Positions 25,241 to 32,826 of a stretch of DNA of 64,000 nucleotides are shown here, in pieces. Below the pieces are notes generated by a model. The model saw nothing but the letters and a program-made list of their open reading frames with translations. It was not told the origin of the DNA and ran no database searches. The translations under genes were made by a program, and so were the position numbers. Every line of letters starts with the position of its first letter. The first letter of the stretch is position 1. Source of the DNA: Bradyrhizobium sp. CCBAU 051011 (GTDB lineage Bacteria > Pseudomonadota > Alphaproteobacteria > Rhizobiales > Xanthobacteraceae); contig NZ_CP022222.1 of assembly GCF_009930815.1 (NCBI RefSeq), positions 7,916,501 through 7,980,500 on the forward strand. The letters run 5' to 3'.

Positions 25241-25274
25241 GTTACCCGAAGGGCCGAGACGAACCGGCTCGGTG
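25241..25274 (+). repeat. Dispersed hairpin element, copy 2
   Basis: Starts GTTACCCGAAGGGCCGAGAC and ends GGCTCGGTG; same strand and same order of boxes as 10832-10871, with a shorter loop. CCGAG pairs with CTCGG in both copies. Confidence 0.5.
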
Positions 25275-25410
25275 TGCGCAGCAAATAAAGCCCGGTCCGC
25301 ATCGCGGACGCCGCCAAATCGTCAAAACCGAAAACCCGTCTGTTGTGATCATCCGGACCAACCACATCGAAAAAGCCCGCGACGCCGCCTCACCTGCGGC
25401 TCGACCAGCG

Positions 25411-25668
25411 TCATCCTTTGACCGCGCAATCCGGTCGGGCCGGGCCGAGAAGAAAATGTTTGCGCCGATCTACACTCGCGGCAGCTGAACTTCCCTCCCG
25501 GACCTTTGCCTCAGCGTCATAGATTCTTATGCAAAGAAGAGGAAAGCGCTTCTTCAATTCTTCAGCACCTGCCCTGGCGCCATCGCTGGTCGCAAACCTG
25601 GTCTTCATGAGGCCATCCACCTCGATGGCGTAACCCGAAGCCGGCAATTCGTGGACAGCAGCAACCAT
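25411..25668 (-). CDS. Small conserved protein of unknown function (85 residues)
   Basis: The start MVAAVHELPASGYAIEVDGL was chosen by comparison with a second copy of this gene at 50719-52184, which has MVAAARELPTPGYALEVDG and the same core (SGAE-LKKRFP-L-IRIYDA). The domain looks like a short alpha/beta fold ending in a beta strand QIRIYDA. No named family recognised. Two copies in one island, one broken by an IS3 element, suggest a gene carried with the element rather than random ORFs. Confidence 0.65.
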   Translation of the reverse strand: MVAAVHELPASGYAIEVDGLMKTRFATSDGARAGAEELKKRFPLLCIRIYDAEAKVREGSSAAASVDRRKHFLLGPARPDCAVKG

Positions 25669-25803
25669 TTTGATTCTTCCATAGAGCAAGGCAGATCGAC
25701 GCAAATTGCTTAGCGCGAGTCGCCCGGATCGCGCCAGCGCCGCTTCGACCGGCAAGAGCGGCGAGCAGTAACGCGGCGAGCTCGAGGATTCGCTTCGGAC
25801 CAT

Positions 25804-26496
25804 TCAGCGATGGGCGTTCGCGTCATCCGAACAGTTCGTGGGGCTGCCCTGCGCGCGGAGACACGCGCGGTACAGCCAGGGTGCGACGTAGCTGCCTGCC
25901 CATACCCCTCGCCCCGCCCGGTCAGCCTCGCGCTGAACAACCGCGTACCTGCCTTTCGAAAATTGCGGCCAATCGAGCGCAAGGCCACTCCGCACCAGCC
26001 ATTCGCCGAGATCTATTCCGTTCACGGAACAAGTCGCAACCGTGCGACCATACTGATCCTGGGAGAGCGGCGCGCAGGCCACCGGTCGGCCCGCGATGAA
26101 AGCATCGAGTTCGTTGGCGGCCTTCGCACCACAGCGGTACGGTCGACTATCATCAGCACGGCAAAGCTGGGTGCTCTCAGGCGTGTCGATTCCCCAAAGG
26201 CGAATCCGCTGTCCGCGAATTTCCAGCGTATCGCCACCGATGACGCTGGCCTGACCCGACAATTCTCCAGATAGCGCGACCCTGGACATGACAAGAAGCA
26301 GCAGAAAGGCGAGACCGACGGCCGCGCTTGCTCGAAGGCCGGGTACGTCGTTCGCCGCGATGCGACGGCAGGGCCTGCAGCCCGACAACCCCCAAGATTT
26401 GCTTTGAAAAAGTTCACTTACCCTATTGTAATTACAATATAAAAACAATCTTTCAAACAATGCTGCAGCCATAACCGCGCCATCAGGATTTGCCAT
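25804..26496 (-). CDS. Thermonuclease (SNase-like) with export signal
   Basis: The C-terminal 160 residues match the staphylococcal nuclease fold: VIGGDTLEIRGQRIRLWGID, PES, LDAFIAGRPV, DQYGRTVATCSVNGIDLGEW, with the catalytic Arg-Glu-Arg set present. Before it is a hydrophobic segment (ASAAVGLAFLLLLVMS) with Ala-Leu-Ser cleavage context, so the enzyme is probably secreted or periplasmic. The precise start is unclear: the frame opens at 26496 and no ATG precedes the signal closely. It may scavenge or degrade extracellular DNA. Confidence 0.82.
   Translation of the reverse strand: MANPDGAVMAAALFERLFLYCNYNRVSELFQSKSWGLSGCRPCRRIAANDVPGLRASAAVGLAFLLLLVMSRVALSGELSGQASVIGGDTLEIRGQRIRLWGIDTPESTQLCRADDSRPYRCGAKAANELDAFIAGRPVACAPLSQDQYGRTVATCSVNGIDLGEWLVRSGLALDWPQFSKGRYAVVQREADRAGRGVWAGSYVAPWLYRACLRAQGSPTNCSDDANAHR
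26424..26439. promoter_or_regulatory. Perfect 16-bp AT palindrome upstream of the nuclease domain
   Basis: TATTGTAATTACAATA is a perfect palindrome in a GC-rich setting. It resembles operators of MarR-type regulators (TTGTAATTACAA core). If the nuclease starts downstream of it, it could be the operator of that gene; it lies inside the longest open frame. Confidence 0.4.
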
Positions 26497-26707
26497 TTGT
26501 TCTTCATATGTTCTATAGTGATCGCAAGCCTTCGTCCAGCCATTTGGCGTCTGTCGAGCTGCCGTGAGTTATTTTTTTGCGGTAAGAAGATCGATGACGA
26601 TGACATTGCGCAAAACCACTGCCGGCTTTCTGTAAACCGAAGGTCGAGACCTTAGGATGCCGGCTTCGCTCAGCAGGCCCGCTGCGCGCCTGCGCGCGGC
26701 CGTTCTG

Positions 26708-27244
26708 TCACGACAGGAGCTTGATGACCCTTTGCATGGAATCGGGATCGTCCAGACACACCGCCCACTCCAACAAAGCCTGCCGAACGGTCGTCGTGAG
26801 CACGCCGTGAAGCGCCAGGCGATCAAGAACCAGCGAGCGGTCCGCCTCGCTGCGCGCCACCGAGAGATCGGCAAGCAAGCGCACATCGTAACCAAGCCTC
26901 ACGGCCTCCAACGCGGCAATAAAAACTTCTTCTTCCAGGAAGGCTCCACCGAGAAAAATCACGCCCACATTCGAAGTCGCGATAGACGTCTTGAATCGCT
27001 CGTTTCGCCACAACGACAGACCATCACTTTCTAGCGACGAAATCGAACGAGCCAACTCGGCAGGCAATAGCGCGGCATCGAATTCTCCAATTGCATTCAC
27101 GTCGACGCCAAGGATTTCAGAGACCGCCGGCAGCAAGGCCAGACTTTCACGCCACCGGGCGATGAACTCGCCCAAAGCGGCGTGAGATCCAACACGTGCG
27201 GGATTGATCAGAACGAGCCGGCTGTGCCGTGGGTCCGCCAGCAT
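26708..27244 (-). CDS. Isochorismatase-like protein lacking catalytic residues
   Basis: The 178-residue protein follows the cysteine-hydrolase fold: LVLINPARVG at the N-terminus, then VGVIFLGGAFLEEEVFIAAL and LGYDVRLLADLSVARSEADR. In active members the first strand carries Asp (DVQ) and the nucleophile is Cys in the CV-TA box; here these positions are Asn and Glu. It is therefore probably a binding or regulatory pseudoenzyme. It starts 40 bases after traI on the same strand and is likely co-transcribed with it. Confidence 0.6.
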   Translation of the reverse strand: MLADPRHSRLVLINPARVGSHAALGEFIARWRESLALLPAVSEILGVDVNAIGEFDAALLPAELARSISSLESDGLSLWRNERFKTSIATSNVGVIFLGGAFLEEEVFIAALEAVRLGYDVRLLADLSVARSEADRSLVLDRLALHGVLTTTVRQALLEWAVCLDDPDSMQRVIKLLS

Positions 27245-27284
27245 CTGGTCGACCTATCGTTTGTGAGGTCTGAAAACATGGCCA

Positions 27285-27923
27285 TTACGCTGCGGTCTGA
27301 ATGGCTTCCGGCCGGCTGAGAACCGGGCCTTCGATGCCGGCTTGACGGTACATGCTCAAGAGCGTCTCGCGAGATCCGTGCAGGACACCGGCAAGCGCCA
27401 TGGTCTGACCTATCTTTTGGGGAGGCGCGAGACGCTCCAGCGCCCATCCCGCGCGCCGGAGAATGCGTTCCATTCTGGTATCGGTGACAGTCACGATACT
27501 GTCTGCGTCCATCAGGCCGAGGCTCTCGATCATCGCAGCAAACAGCATGAAGGTCGCACGATTAAGTCCGTTCCCCGCGAGCTGATCGGCGAGCCTGGTG
27601 TCAACGCAAAACCGCGAACTTTCCAGGATCCGGTTATTTCGAGGCGGGCTAGCCCCCGTCAGCAGCTGAGGGAACGTGTCGGCGAGCATCGTAGGCCCGG
27701 TTGTAGGAAGCAGCCTGACACAACCAACGACTTCTCGTCCGGCGGACACCAGCAGGAGATAGGTTGGATTCAAGGCATCGAAGACGTCGAGTTCAAGATC
27801 ACCGGTGACGGACACGGTCCAGCCCAGACGATCCCTGAAAACGCGGCGGCGAAGGCGAAACATCGCGGCCAGCAGATCGAGGTTCAGCCCGAACTGATGT
27901 TGCGACAGCGCGATAACGTTCAT
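27285..27923 (-). CDS. traI: Acyl-homoserine-lactone synthase (LuxI/TraI type)
   Basis: The 212-residue protein MNVIALSQHQFGLNLDLLAA has the LuxI-family invariant residues: MFRLRRRVFRDRLGW (Arg, Phe, Trp), SGDLELDVFD (Glu, Asp), VGCVRLLPTTGPTML (Arg) and ILESSRFCVD. It makes AHL from SAM and acyl-ACP in the cytoplasm. ATG 27923 has GGGAGA upstream; the much longer open frame reaching 28553 overlaps the MFS gene out of frame and is rejected. A lux-box sits 55 bases upstream. Confidence 0.92.
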   Translation of the reverse strand: MNVIALSQHQFGLNLDLLAAMFRLRRRVFRDRLGWTVSVTGDLELDVFDALNPTYLLLVSAGREVVGCVRLLPTTGPTMLADTFPQLLTGASPPRNNRILESSRFCVDTRLADQLAGNGLNRATFMLFAAMIESLGLMDADSIVTVTDTRMERILRRAGWALERLAPPQKIGQTMALAGVLHGSRETLLSMYRQAGIEGPVLSRPEAIQTAA

Positions 27924-27977
27924 GTAAATCTCCCGTTTAACAAAGGTGACACACAACCAGAGATCGCTTTTTGCGAA

Positions 27978-27997
27978 ACCTGTTGTATTTTGCAGGT
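27978..27997 (-). promoter_or_regulatory. lux/tra-box operator upstream of traI
   Basis: ACCTGTTGTATTTTGCAGGT is a 20-bp imperfect palindrome with outer arms ACCTG/CAGGT, matching the classic lux-box layout. It lies in the 77-base gap between the MFS stop (28001) and traI, centred about 65 bases before the ATG, a position suited to activation by a LuxR-type protein such as the one at 32025-32750. Confidence 0.65.
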
Positions 27998-28000
27998 GGG

Positions 28001-29215
28001 TTAGACATTCGAAGAGGCGCGCAAGGTCCGCTTCGGGATGCGGAGAAACCAAGGAAGGGCGAACCAGAACCCCGCCACGATCTGGAGGGCCACGTTGAGA
28101 GCGAACGCGGCCTGATAGGCTACTTGCGGATACTGCCCGGCGTCGGACGACCAGTGCTGAAGCACAAGCCCGGTTCCGATTTGCACCGCGAACGCCGCGC
28201 CGATATGAAAAAAGTTCAGAAGCGCGTTGGCTCGCCCGGCGAGCTCTTTCGGAAACTGCTCGCTGAGGATCGCGTAACCGAGAACGGTTGCTGCGCCGAC
28301 CGCGGCGATGACCGCCCACGGGAAGTACGACGGCAATGGCCATCGCAGGATGAGCGCGAGCTGCGCTGCGACGGCGACCGTCGCGGCGAACCCGAGGAGG
28401 GCTTGCGGAGCGATGCCACGCCTGCGAAGTCGATCGGCAGCTATCCCCCACAGCATCGCACCCAGGCTGACCGCGATGGCCATGACGAAGAGATGCCACA
28501 CCATAGCGGCCCGGTTGAGACCTTCGACATCGGTGAGCCACTGCGCCGCCCATAAGCCCTGCAATGCCCAGGCAGTTCCGATCGTCGTCGCCGACAGCGG
28601 CACGAAGCGCCAGAAGCGGGGATCAGTATAGACCTGGTACAGCACTGCAGGGGCCGGGCCGGTTGCGGCCTTCGCGGTGTCGGGAACGACAAGGTAGATC
28701 ACGGCCGCGCAGCCGACTGTCATGGCAGCGAACAAAGCGAACAGCCCGCGCCATCCGATCAAGGCAAGCAACAGATCGGCTGGCAAGGTCGCCGTAACGG
28801 CCCCCAAAGCGCCGAGCATGAGCATGAAGCCATTGAGAAGCGGCAGCCGATCGCTTGGAAACCACACAACGAGGGCTTTCAATCCAGCGTTCAGGGCACC
28901 CGCGACACCGAGCCCCATCAACGCCCGTGCTGCCAGCAGCAGAAAAAAATCGTCCGAAACAGCGAACAGTGCCGCACCTGAGGCGGCCGCTACCAGCAAT
29001 GCGCTCTGGACCCGGCGCGGACCGTATCGGTCCAGAAGCACTCCGACTGGTATCTGCGCCGCAGCAAAGGTCAGAAAGAAAGCCGACGTCAGCAGACCAA
29101 GATCGCCGGCCGCAAATCCCAACTCCAATGTCAGCGGAGCAGCGACAAGGCCGTTGATGGTGCGAAACAGATAGGAAAGGTAGTAACCAGCCACGAACGG
29201 CAAAAGCACCCGCAT
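28001..29215 (-). CDS. MFS transporter
   Basis: About 404 residues with 12 predicted membrane helices. The start MRVLLPFVAGYYLSYLFRTI was chosen because it opens helix 1 directly. MFS motif A (VGVLLDRYGPRRV) lies between helices 2 and 3, and GLGVAGALNAGLKALVVWF follows. Substrate unknown; similar transporters handle small organic acids or are exporters. It ends just upstream of the traI lux box. An in-frame extension to 29470 lacks family similarity. Confidence 0.82.
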   Translation of the reverse strand: MRVLLPFVAGYYLSYLFRTINGLVAAPLTLELGFAAGDLGLLTSAFFLTFAAAQIPVGVLLDRYGPRRVQSALLVAAASGAALFAVSDDFFLLLAARALMGLGVAGALNAGLKALVVWFPSDRLPLLNGFMLMLGALGAVTATLPADLLLALIGWRGLFALFAAMTVGCAAVIYLVVPDTAKAATGPAPAVLYQVYTDPRFWRFVPLSATTIGTAWALQGLWAAQWLTDVEGLNRAAMVWHLFVMAIAVSLGAMLWGIAADRLRRRGIAPQALLGFAATVAVAAQLALILRWPLPSYFPWAVIAAVGAATVLGYAILSEQFPKELAGRANALLNFFHIGAAFAVQIGTGLVLQHWSSDAGQYPQVAYQAAFALNVALQIVAGFWFALPWFLRIPKRTLRASSNV

Positions 29216-29312
29216 GATCAGGACACGATTTTCCAGCAAAATTCGGCTTCCGTTACGGAACGCCGCCAGCCACGCCAGCGCGGCTCGCCCCGGTGAAGGC
29301 CGCAGCTCATCA

Positions 29313-29915
29313 TCACGAATATCGCTGCCGGTAGCTGCGTCTGTGCACGGCCCGTCCAGGGTCGGCCGGAAAGTTGTCGGTGCTGCCGTCCTCCCGGACG
29401 GCAGCGGCGTTCTGAATCTCGTGGACCCAAGTCGATGCAGCGGAGCCAGTCCCGCAGGCGACGGACACATCGCCAGCAGGATCCCCCTCTACGTTTGCAG
29501 AAACAGCCGGCGCCGTGGCGTCAAGCCGGTCCATTGTCTCCTGCATCAGCGGCGTTCCCAGCTGGACACGCCGTTCCACCTGGGCCGCGAATTCGTCGAA
29601 ACGCGCGGAGCCGAGCCGGCACGCGGCTGGCTGTGTCGCTGCCGGCAACTCCGGGGCAACCGCAAGGTGGAACCGGGCGTGAAGAGAGACGATCTCGCTT
29701 ACGATGCCGAGATTCCGATCAAGCTGATCAACCTGGCCGCTCAAGTCGGCGAGCCGACCAGCCAGCATGGCAGCGTCAGTTGTGTCATCGGAAGCAAGAA
29801 ACCGATCGATAGCGGCTTCGACCAGTGCCGATTTTGTGATTTCGCGGCGCTTTGCGGCCATCGTCAACCGCGCGGCTGTTCGCTTTGAGAGATAGACGCC
29901 GACCCTGGGTTTCAT
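29313..29915 (-). CDS. CopG-family ribbon-helix-helix protein, second copy
   Basis: The 200-residue protein starts MKPRVGVYLSKRTAARLTMA and TKSALVEAAIDRFLAS, clearly paralogous to the traG-linked protein at 2330-2884 (MKPKLSVYLSDHVAERLTLA). The C-terminal half diverges. Here there is no traG or trbB beside it, so it is an orphan, probably left from an earlier conjugation locus or recruited as a regulator. Confidence 0.75.
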   Translation of the reverse strand: MKPRVGVYLSKRTAARLTMAAKRREITKSALVEAAIDRFLASDDTTDAAMLAGRLADLSGQVDQLDRNLGIVSEIVSLHARFHLAVAPELPAATQPAACRLGSARFDEFAAQVERRVQLGTPLMQETMDRLDATAPAVSANVEGDPAGDVSVACGTGSAASTWVHEIQNAAAVREDGSTDNFPADPGRAVHRRSYRQRYS

Positions 29916-31030
29916 TGCGGAGCTCGCTTGAAGTCTGATGGAGGAGTGGCTGGCCTGTCCGCGAGCACAAGGCATTTGTGGTTCTCCACCACGCCGTGCG
30001 CGCAGAGCCGGGACTGCCGGGCTATCTCGAGCCAAAGCCATGTGTTAGTGCGACACCGAATCGCTCCGCCTTCTGCTGACCCTTCCGCAGCGGAACGAGC
30101 AGACGTCACGCTTATCCTGCGATGGGATGCGCGGCCCGAGGTGCATCTGCTGCCGATTGGAGTGCGGCAGACCAGCATCGATCAGAATGGATTTGACGTG
30201 ATCGATAAAGCGATCCCAACGGACGTGTCGGAGCAAATCCCGATGGCAATAGCTGGAGGACGTGATTTGAACCCTCGGCTTCGGCATCACGACATCATCG
30301 ACTTGAAGCATCGCTTCTCTCGCTCCTTTCGAAACATGGCGGTTTGACACCGCGCGCCGAACACTCGTGATCGAGACCAGTCAAATAATCTGCAATCACG
30401 ATTGCCTTGACACCGATAACTATGTCGGAATGCTTGTCAGTCGGGAGGTGTCGATTGTGATAGCTTCACCTTTCGACACCCTCACCCCTCATCATATGGC
30501 GGCCAACGTGGCTGCCCGCTTCGGATGGTTTCGGACCTTCGAACAACACGGCTTGCAGACAGGCAGCCCCGATTGCCCGAAGCTGAATCCGGTCAGAGAA
30601 ATCAACGATCAGTTTGCGAGAACGTGAACTGCGACCTGGCTGCCCGACAGGACGATGCAACGTCTGTACATCGTCATTTTTCAGGTCGGTGCCGTGTTCC
30701 TGCATCGTCGTCCTCGACGACCTATGCTGCAGATCAACGCCCGTCCGGACGGATTATCCAGGTTACGGAACCAATCGAGCCTTCAATTGCTCGAGCGAGA
30801 AACAGCCGTACCAGACGAGCACCCGTTTGGATGTGTGTCGTCCACTGAGAGGCAACGGCTGCACCGAAGTCTCAAATGATTCGACGCAATACCCATCGAC
30901 GCAGTCAATCACTCCAAGGTATTCACCAGCAACAACTCGACGAGCGCGATCACCGCAAGGATCACTCGCCGAACGCGTTAGCGCAGCCAACCGCCTCGAC
31001 ATTCACGAGCCAGGGCGCCCTCACATTCCG
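29916..31030. other. 1.1-kb region without a convincing gene
   Basis: Only short frames. The minus frame 30763-31002 contains VVAGEYLGVIDCVDGYCVES and KRVLVWYGCFSLEQLKARL, which look protein-like and could be a fragment, but no start site or family supports it. Nothing else was recognised. Confidence 0.45.
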
Positions 31031-31336
31031 TCACATCGACGATGACGGATTGTTGCCAGCCTGAAATGAGCACCATGGCGGATAGTCACCGCAAAACTCG
31101 AAAAAGTCGTCAAAATATACCAGCCCCAACTTTGTCAGACGAGACATGATCGTATTCAATGCCTCGCTTCCAAAGTGCGGTCCGAACGAGAGGAGATGGT
31201 CGTTAACGTCGAGTCCCTCCTCCACCTCCATGGCGGTGAACAAATCACGCAAATCGATTTGCCGCTCAACCAGAGCGTTTCGGCGTACGATCAAGCCGAA
31301 TTCACTGGTTACGATGACGCTTGAATTATTTGTCAT
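31031..31336 (-). CDS. Small acidic protein, possible immunity partner
   Basis: 101 residues, starting MTNNSSVIVTSEFGLIVRRN, rich in acidic residues and Phe/Tyr (YFDDFFEFCGDYPPWCSFQ). No family recognised. It overlaps the end of the preceding minus-strand gene by 11 bases, so the pair is co-transcribed and translationally coupled. Size, acidity and position directly after a toxin-tip-like protein are typical of immunity proteins; this is inference. Confidence 0.55.
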   Translation of the reverse strand: MTNNSSVIVTSEFGLIVRRNALVERQIDLRDLFTAMEVEEGLDVNDHLLSFGPHFGSEALNTIMSRLTKLGLVYFDDFFEFCGDYPPWCSFQAGNNPSSSM

Positions 31337-31886
31337 TAGGAAGCGTGACCCCGTCTGGAACAGTAATGATCACATTGTGAATGGGTGTATTTTGGATCGG
31401 TTGTATTATCGCGCGCCATTCGGCTCTACCCGTTTGGATCAGCGCAGCTTGGGGGACTGCAAAGTCGACGCGAACCGGACCCGTTCCGCCGGGCTGCCTT
31501 GCTCCCGGCAAGGTCACGTACAGGCGGTCGCCTCCGAGCCCCGACGGGATGGCAGTCCCAAAGTTTCTCAACCAGGCGCGCGCCTCTTCCAATGAGGCCC
31601 ATCTCGAGACTTTGGCGTAGCCGTAGGGAGCGGATCCGGCGGACGCCCCTCGCCCGCGCGGGTACACAGCGTAAAACCCGCCACGTTGCATACTGCGATT
31701 GCTGGATTGCAGCTTCACGGGGTCGGAAAGGGCTTCATCAAACCCGCTTCCAGGGTGGTTGGCAAGATGATGGACCTTCAAATCCCTGACCCCTGATTCG
31801 GATCGAAATTCATCAGGGGCAACAATTCGATCTGCGGAGCTTTCACCGTGGTGGTGCAGCTTCACGCCCGAAGCGATGCGAGGCAT
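31326..31886 (-). CDS. Orphan polymorphic-toxin C-terminal domain (candidate)
   Basis: The 186-residue frame has a variable N-terminus and then a compact domain from about residue 80: YGYAKVSRWASLEEARAWL, LGGDRLYVTLPGARQPGG, VRVDFAVPQAALIQTGRAEW, and a final TPIHNVIITVPDGVTLPNDK. This resembles toxin tips of RHS/CDI-type systems. Just upstream on the same strand (31887-32020) lies another frame with VSNFIQSAIDTPQMG, which could be a scrap of the parent carrier. No named toxin family was confirmed. Confidence 0.45.
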   Translation of the reverse strand: MPRIASGVKLHHHGESSADRIVAPDEFRSESGVRDLKVHHLANHPGSGFDEALSDPVKLQSSNRSMQRGGFYAVYPRGRGASAGSAPYGYAKVSRWASLEEARAWLRNFGTAIPSGLGGDRLYVTLPGARQPGGTGPVRVDFAVPQAALIQTGRAEWRAIIQPIQNTPIHNVIITVPDGVTLPNDK

Positions 31887-32024
31887 TCTGGCCCTTCCGG
31901 TTTCATATCCCAGCCGTTCGAATATGGAGTAAGGCTACCCATCTGCGGCGTGTCGATAGCCGATTGAATAAAATTCGACACCCCTGGCCCGTTATTCCGA
32001 GTGAGCCTCCAGGAGATGCACGAG

Positions 32025-32750
32025 TTATAACAACTGACCACGACGAAACGCCTCCGCCACACAATGCGCGATCGAGCCAGCGTCAAGCTTTCGCCTTGCG
32101 TTCTCGAGATGAAACGCGACCGTCCGCGGCGCGATCTGGACGAGTACCGCGATATCGGAAATTGTCTTGCCACAAGCAACCCACGACAAGCATTGTCGTT
32201 CACGCTGCGTCAAAGCCGCTCCGTCGAGCGGTTTGCCGAGCTGCCGGTCGATCCGCGCCGACACATGAGCATGAAAATACAATCCGATCAGGCGAAGAAC
32301 GTCGGTGGTTTCGGCAAGCAGGCGGTCGGTGCCGGCGAATGATTCGGCAGTCGCGAACGTGAACGCGGCAATCCGTCCAAAACCCATCCTGATCGGGACC
32401 GTGATGCCGGATTTGATCCCGAAGGTCGTGGCTTCGTCAAAAAACCTTTGCCGTTCTTTTGCTTCGCCTATGATGGGCGCACCACCCCAGGTAAACAAAT
32501 CGTATTCCTTTGCGGCGCGCTGGACGACCGGGTCGATCTTTTGATAGCGAAGGTCGAAATACCTTTTGGTCCAGGATTTTGGGTAAGAGGACAACAGAGT
32601 TGGCGTGTCATCAGCGATACGTAGATAAGCGAATCGTTCAAACCCAAGTCTTCTGATGACGCGTGAGGCCACCCGCTCGAATCCCTCTTCGTCCGTGGCC
32701 GTCTCGAGCGCGTCGACGAATTCCTGAAATGCCTCTTCAGTGAGCTTCAT
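32025..32750 (-). CDS. traR: TraR, LuxR-family quorum-sensing regulator
   Basis: 241 residues from MKLTEEAFQEFVDALETATD, with GGAAAG upstream. The N-terminal autoinducer-binding domain keeps the six invariant residues: Trp and Tyr in SWTKRYFDLRY, Asp-Pro in KIDPVVQRA, Trp in LFTWGG, Gly in GIKSGITVPI. The C-terminal LuxR-type helix-turn-helix is LTQRERQCLSWVACGKTISD and VAFHLENARRKL. It should bind AHL and the lux box at traI. Its upstream region carries an ISAs1 insertion about 70 bases before the ATG. Confidence 0.92.
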   Translation of the reverse strand: MKLTEEAFQEFVDALETATDEEGFERVASRVIRRLGFERFAYLRIADDTPTLLSSYPKSWTKRYFDLRYQKIDPVVQRAAKEYDLFTWGGAPIIGEAKERQRFFDEATTFGIKSGITVPIRMGFGRIAAFTFATAESFAGTDRLLAETTDVLRLIGLYFHAHVSARIDRQLGKPLDGAALTQRERQCLSWVACGKTISDIAVLVQIAPRTVAFHLENARRKLDAGSIAHCVAEAFRRGQLL

Positions 32751-32826
32751 CTGGGCTTTCCGGGCGAACCCGACACTCAATGTCCGGTGCGGGCCGAACG
32801 AACGAAAACTGACCTACCGTTGCCGG

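Larger units (their letters stand above)
24791..25410. other. Intergenic region upstream of parB
   Basis: No gene supported. It holds a perfect hairpin CTGTCAAGCG-ccag-CGCTTGACAG (25161-25184) and the dispersed repeat at 25241-25274. The parB promoter must lie here but cannot be placed with confidence. Confidence 0.5.

Noticed and set aside
27924..28553. In-frame upstream extension of traI
   Set aside because: The extension overlaps the MFS gene in another frame, is Arg/Ser-rich low-complexity sequence and would run through the lux box.
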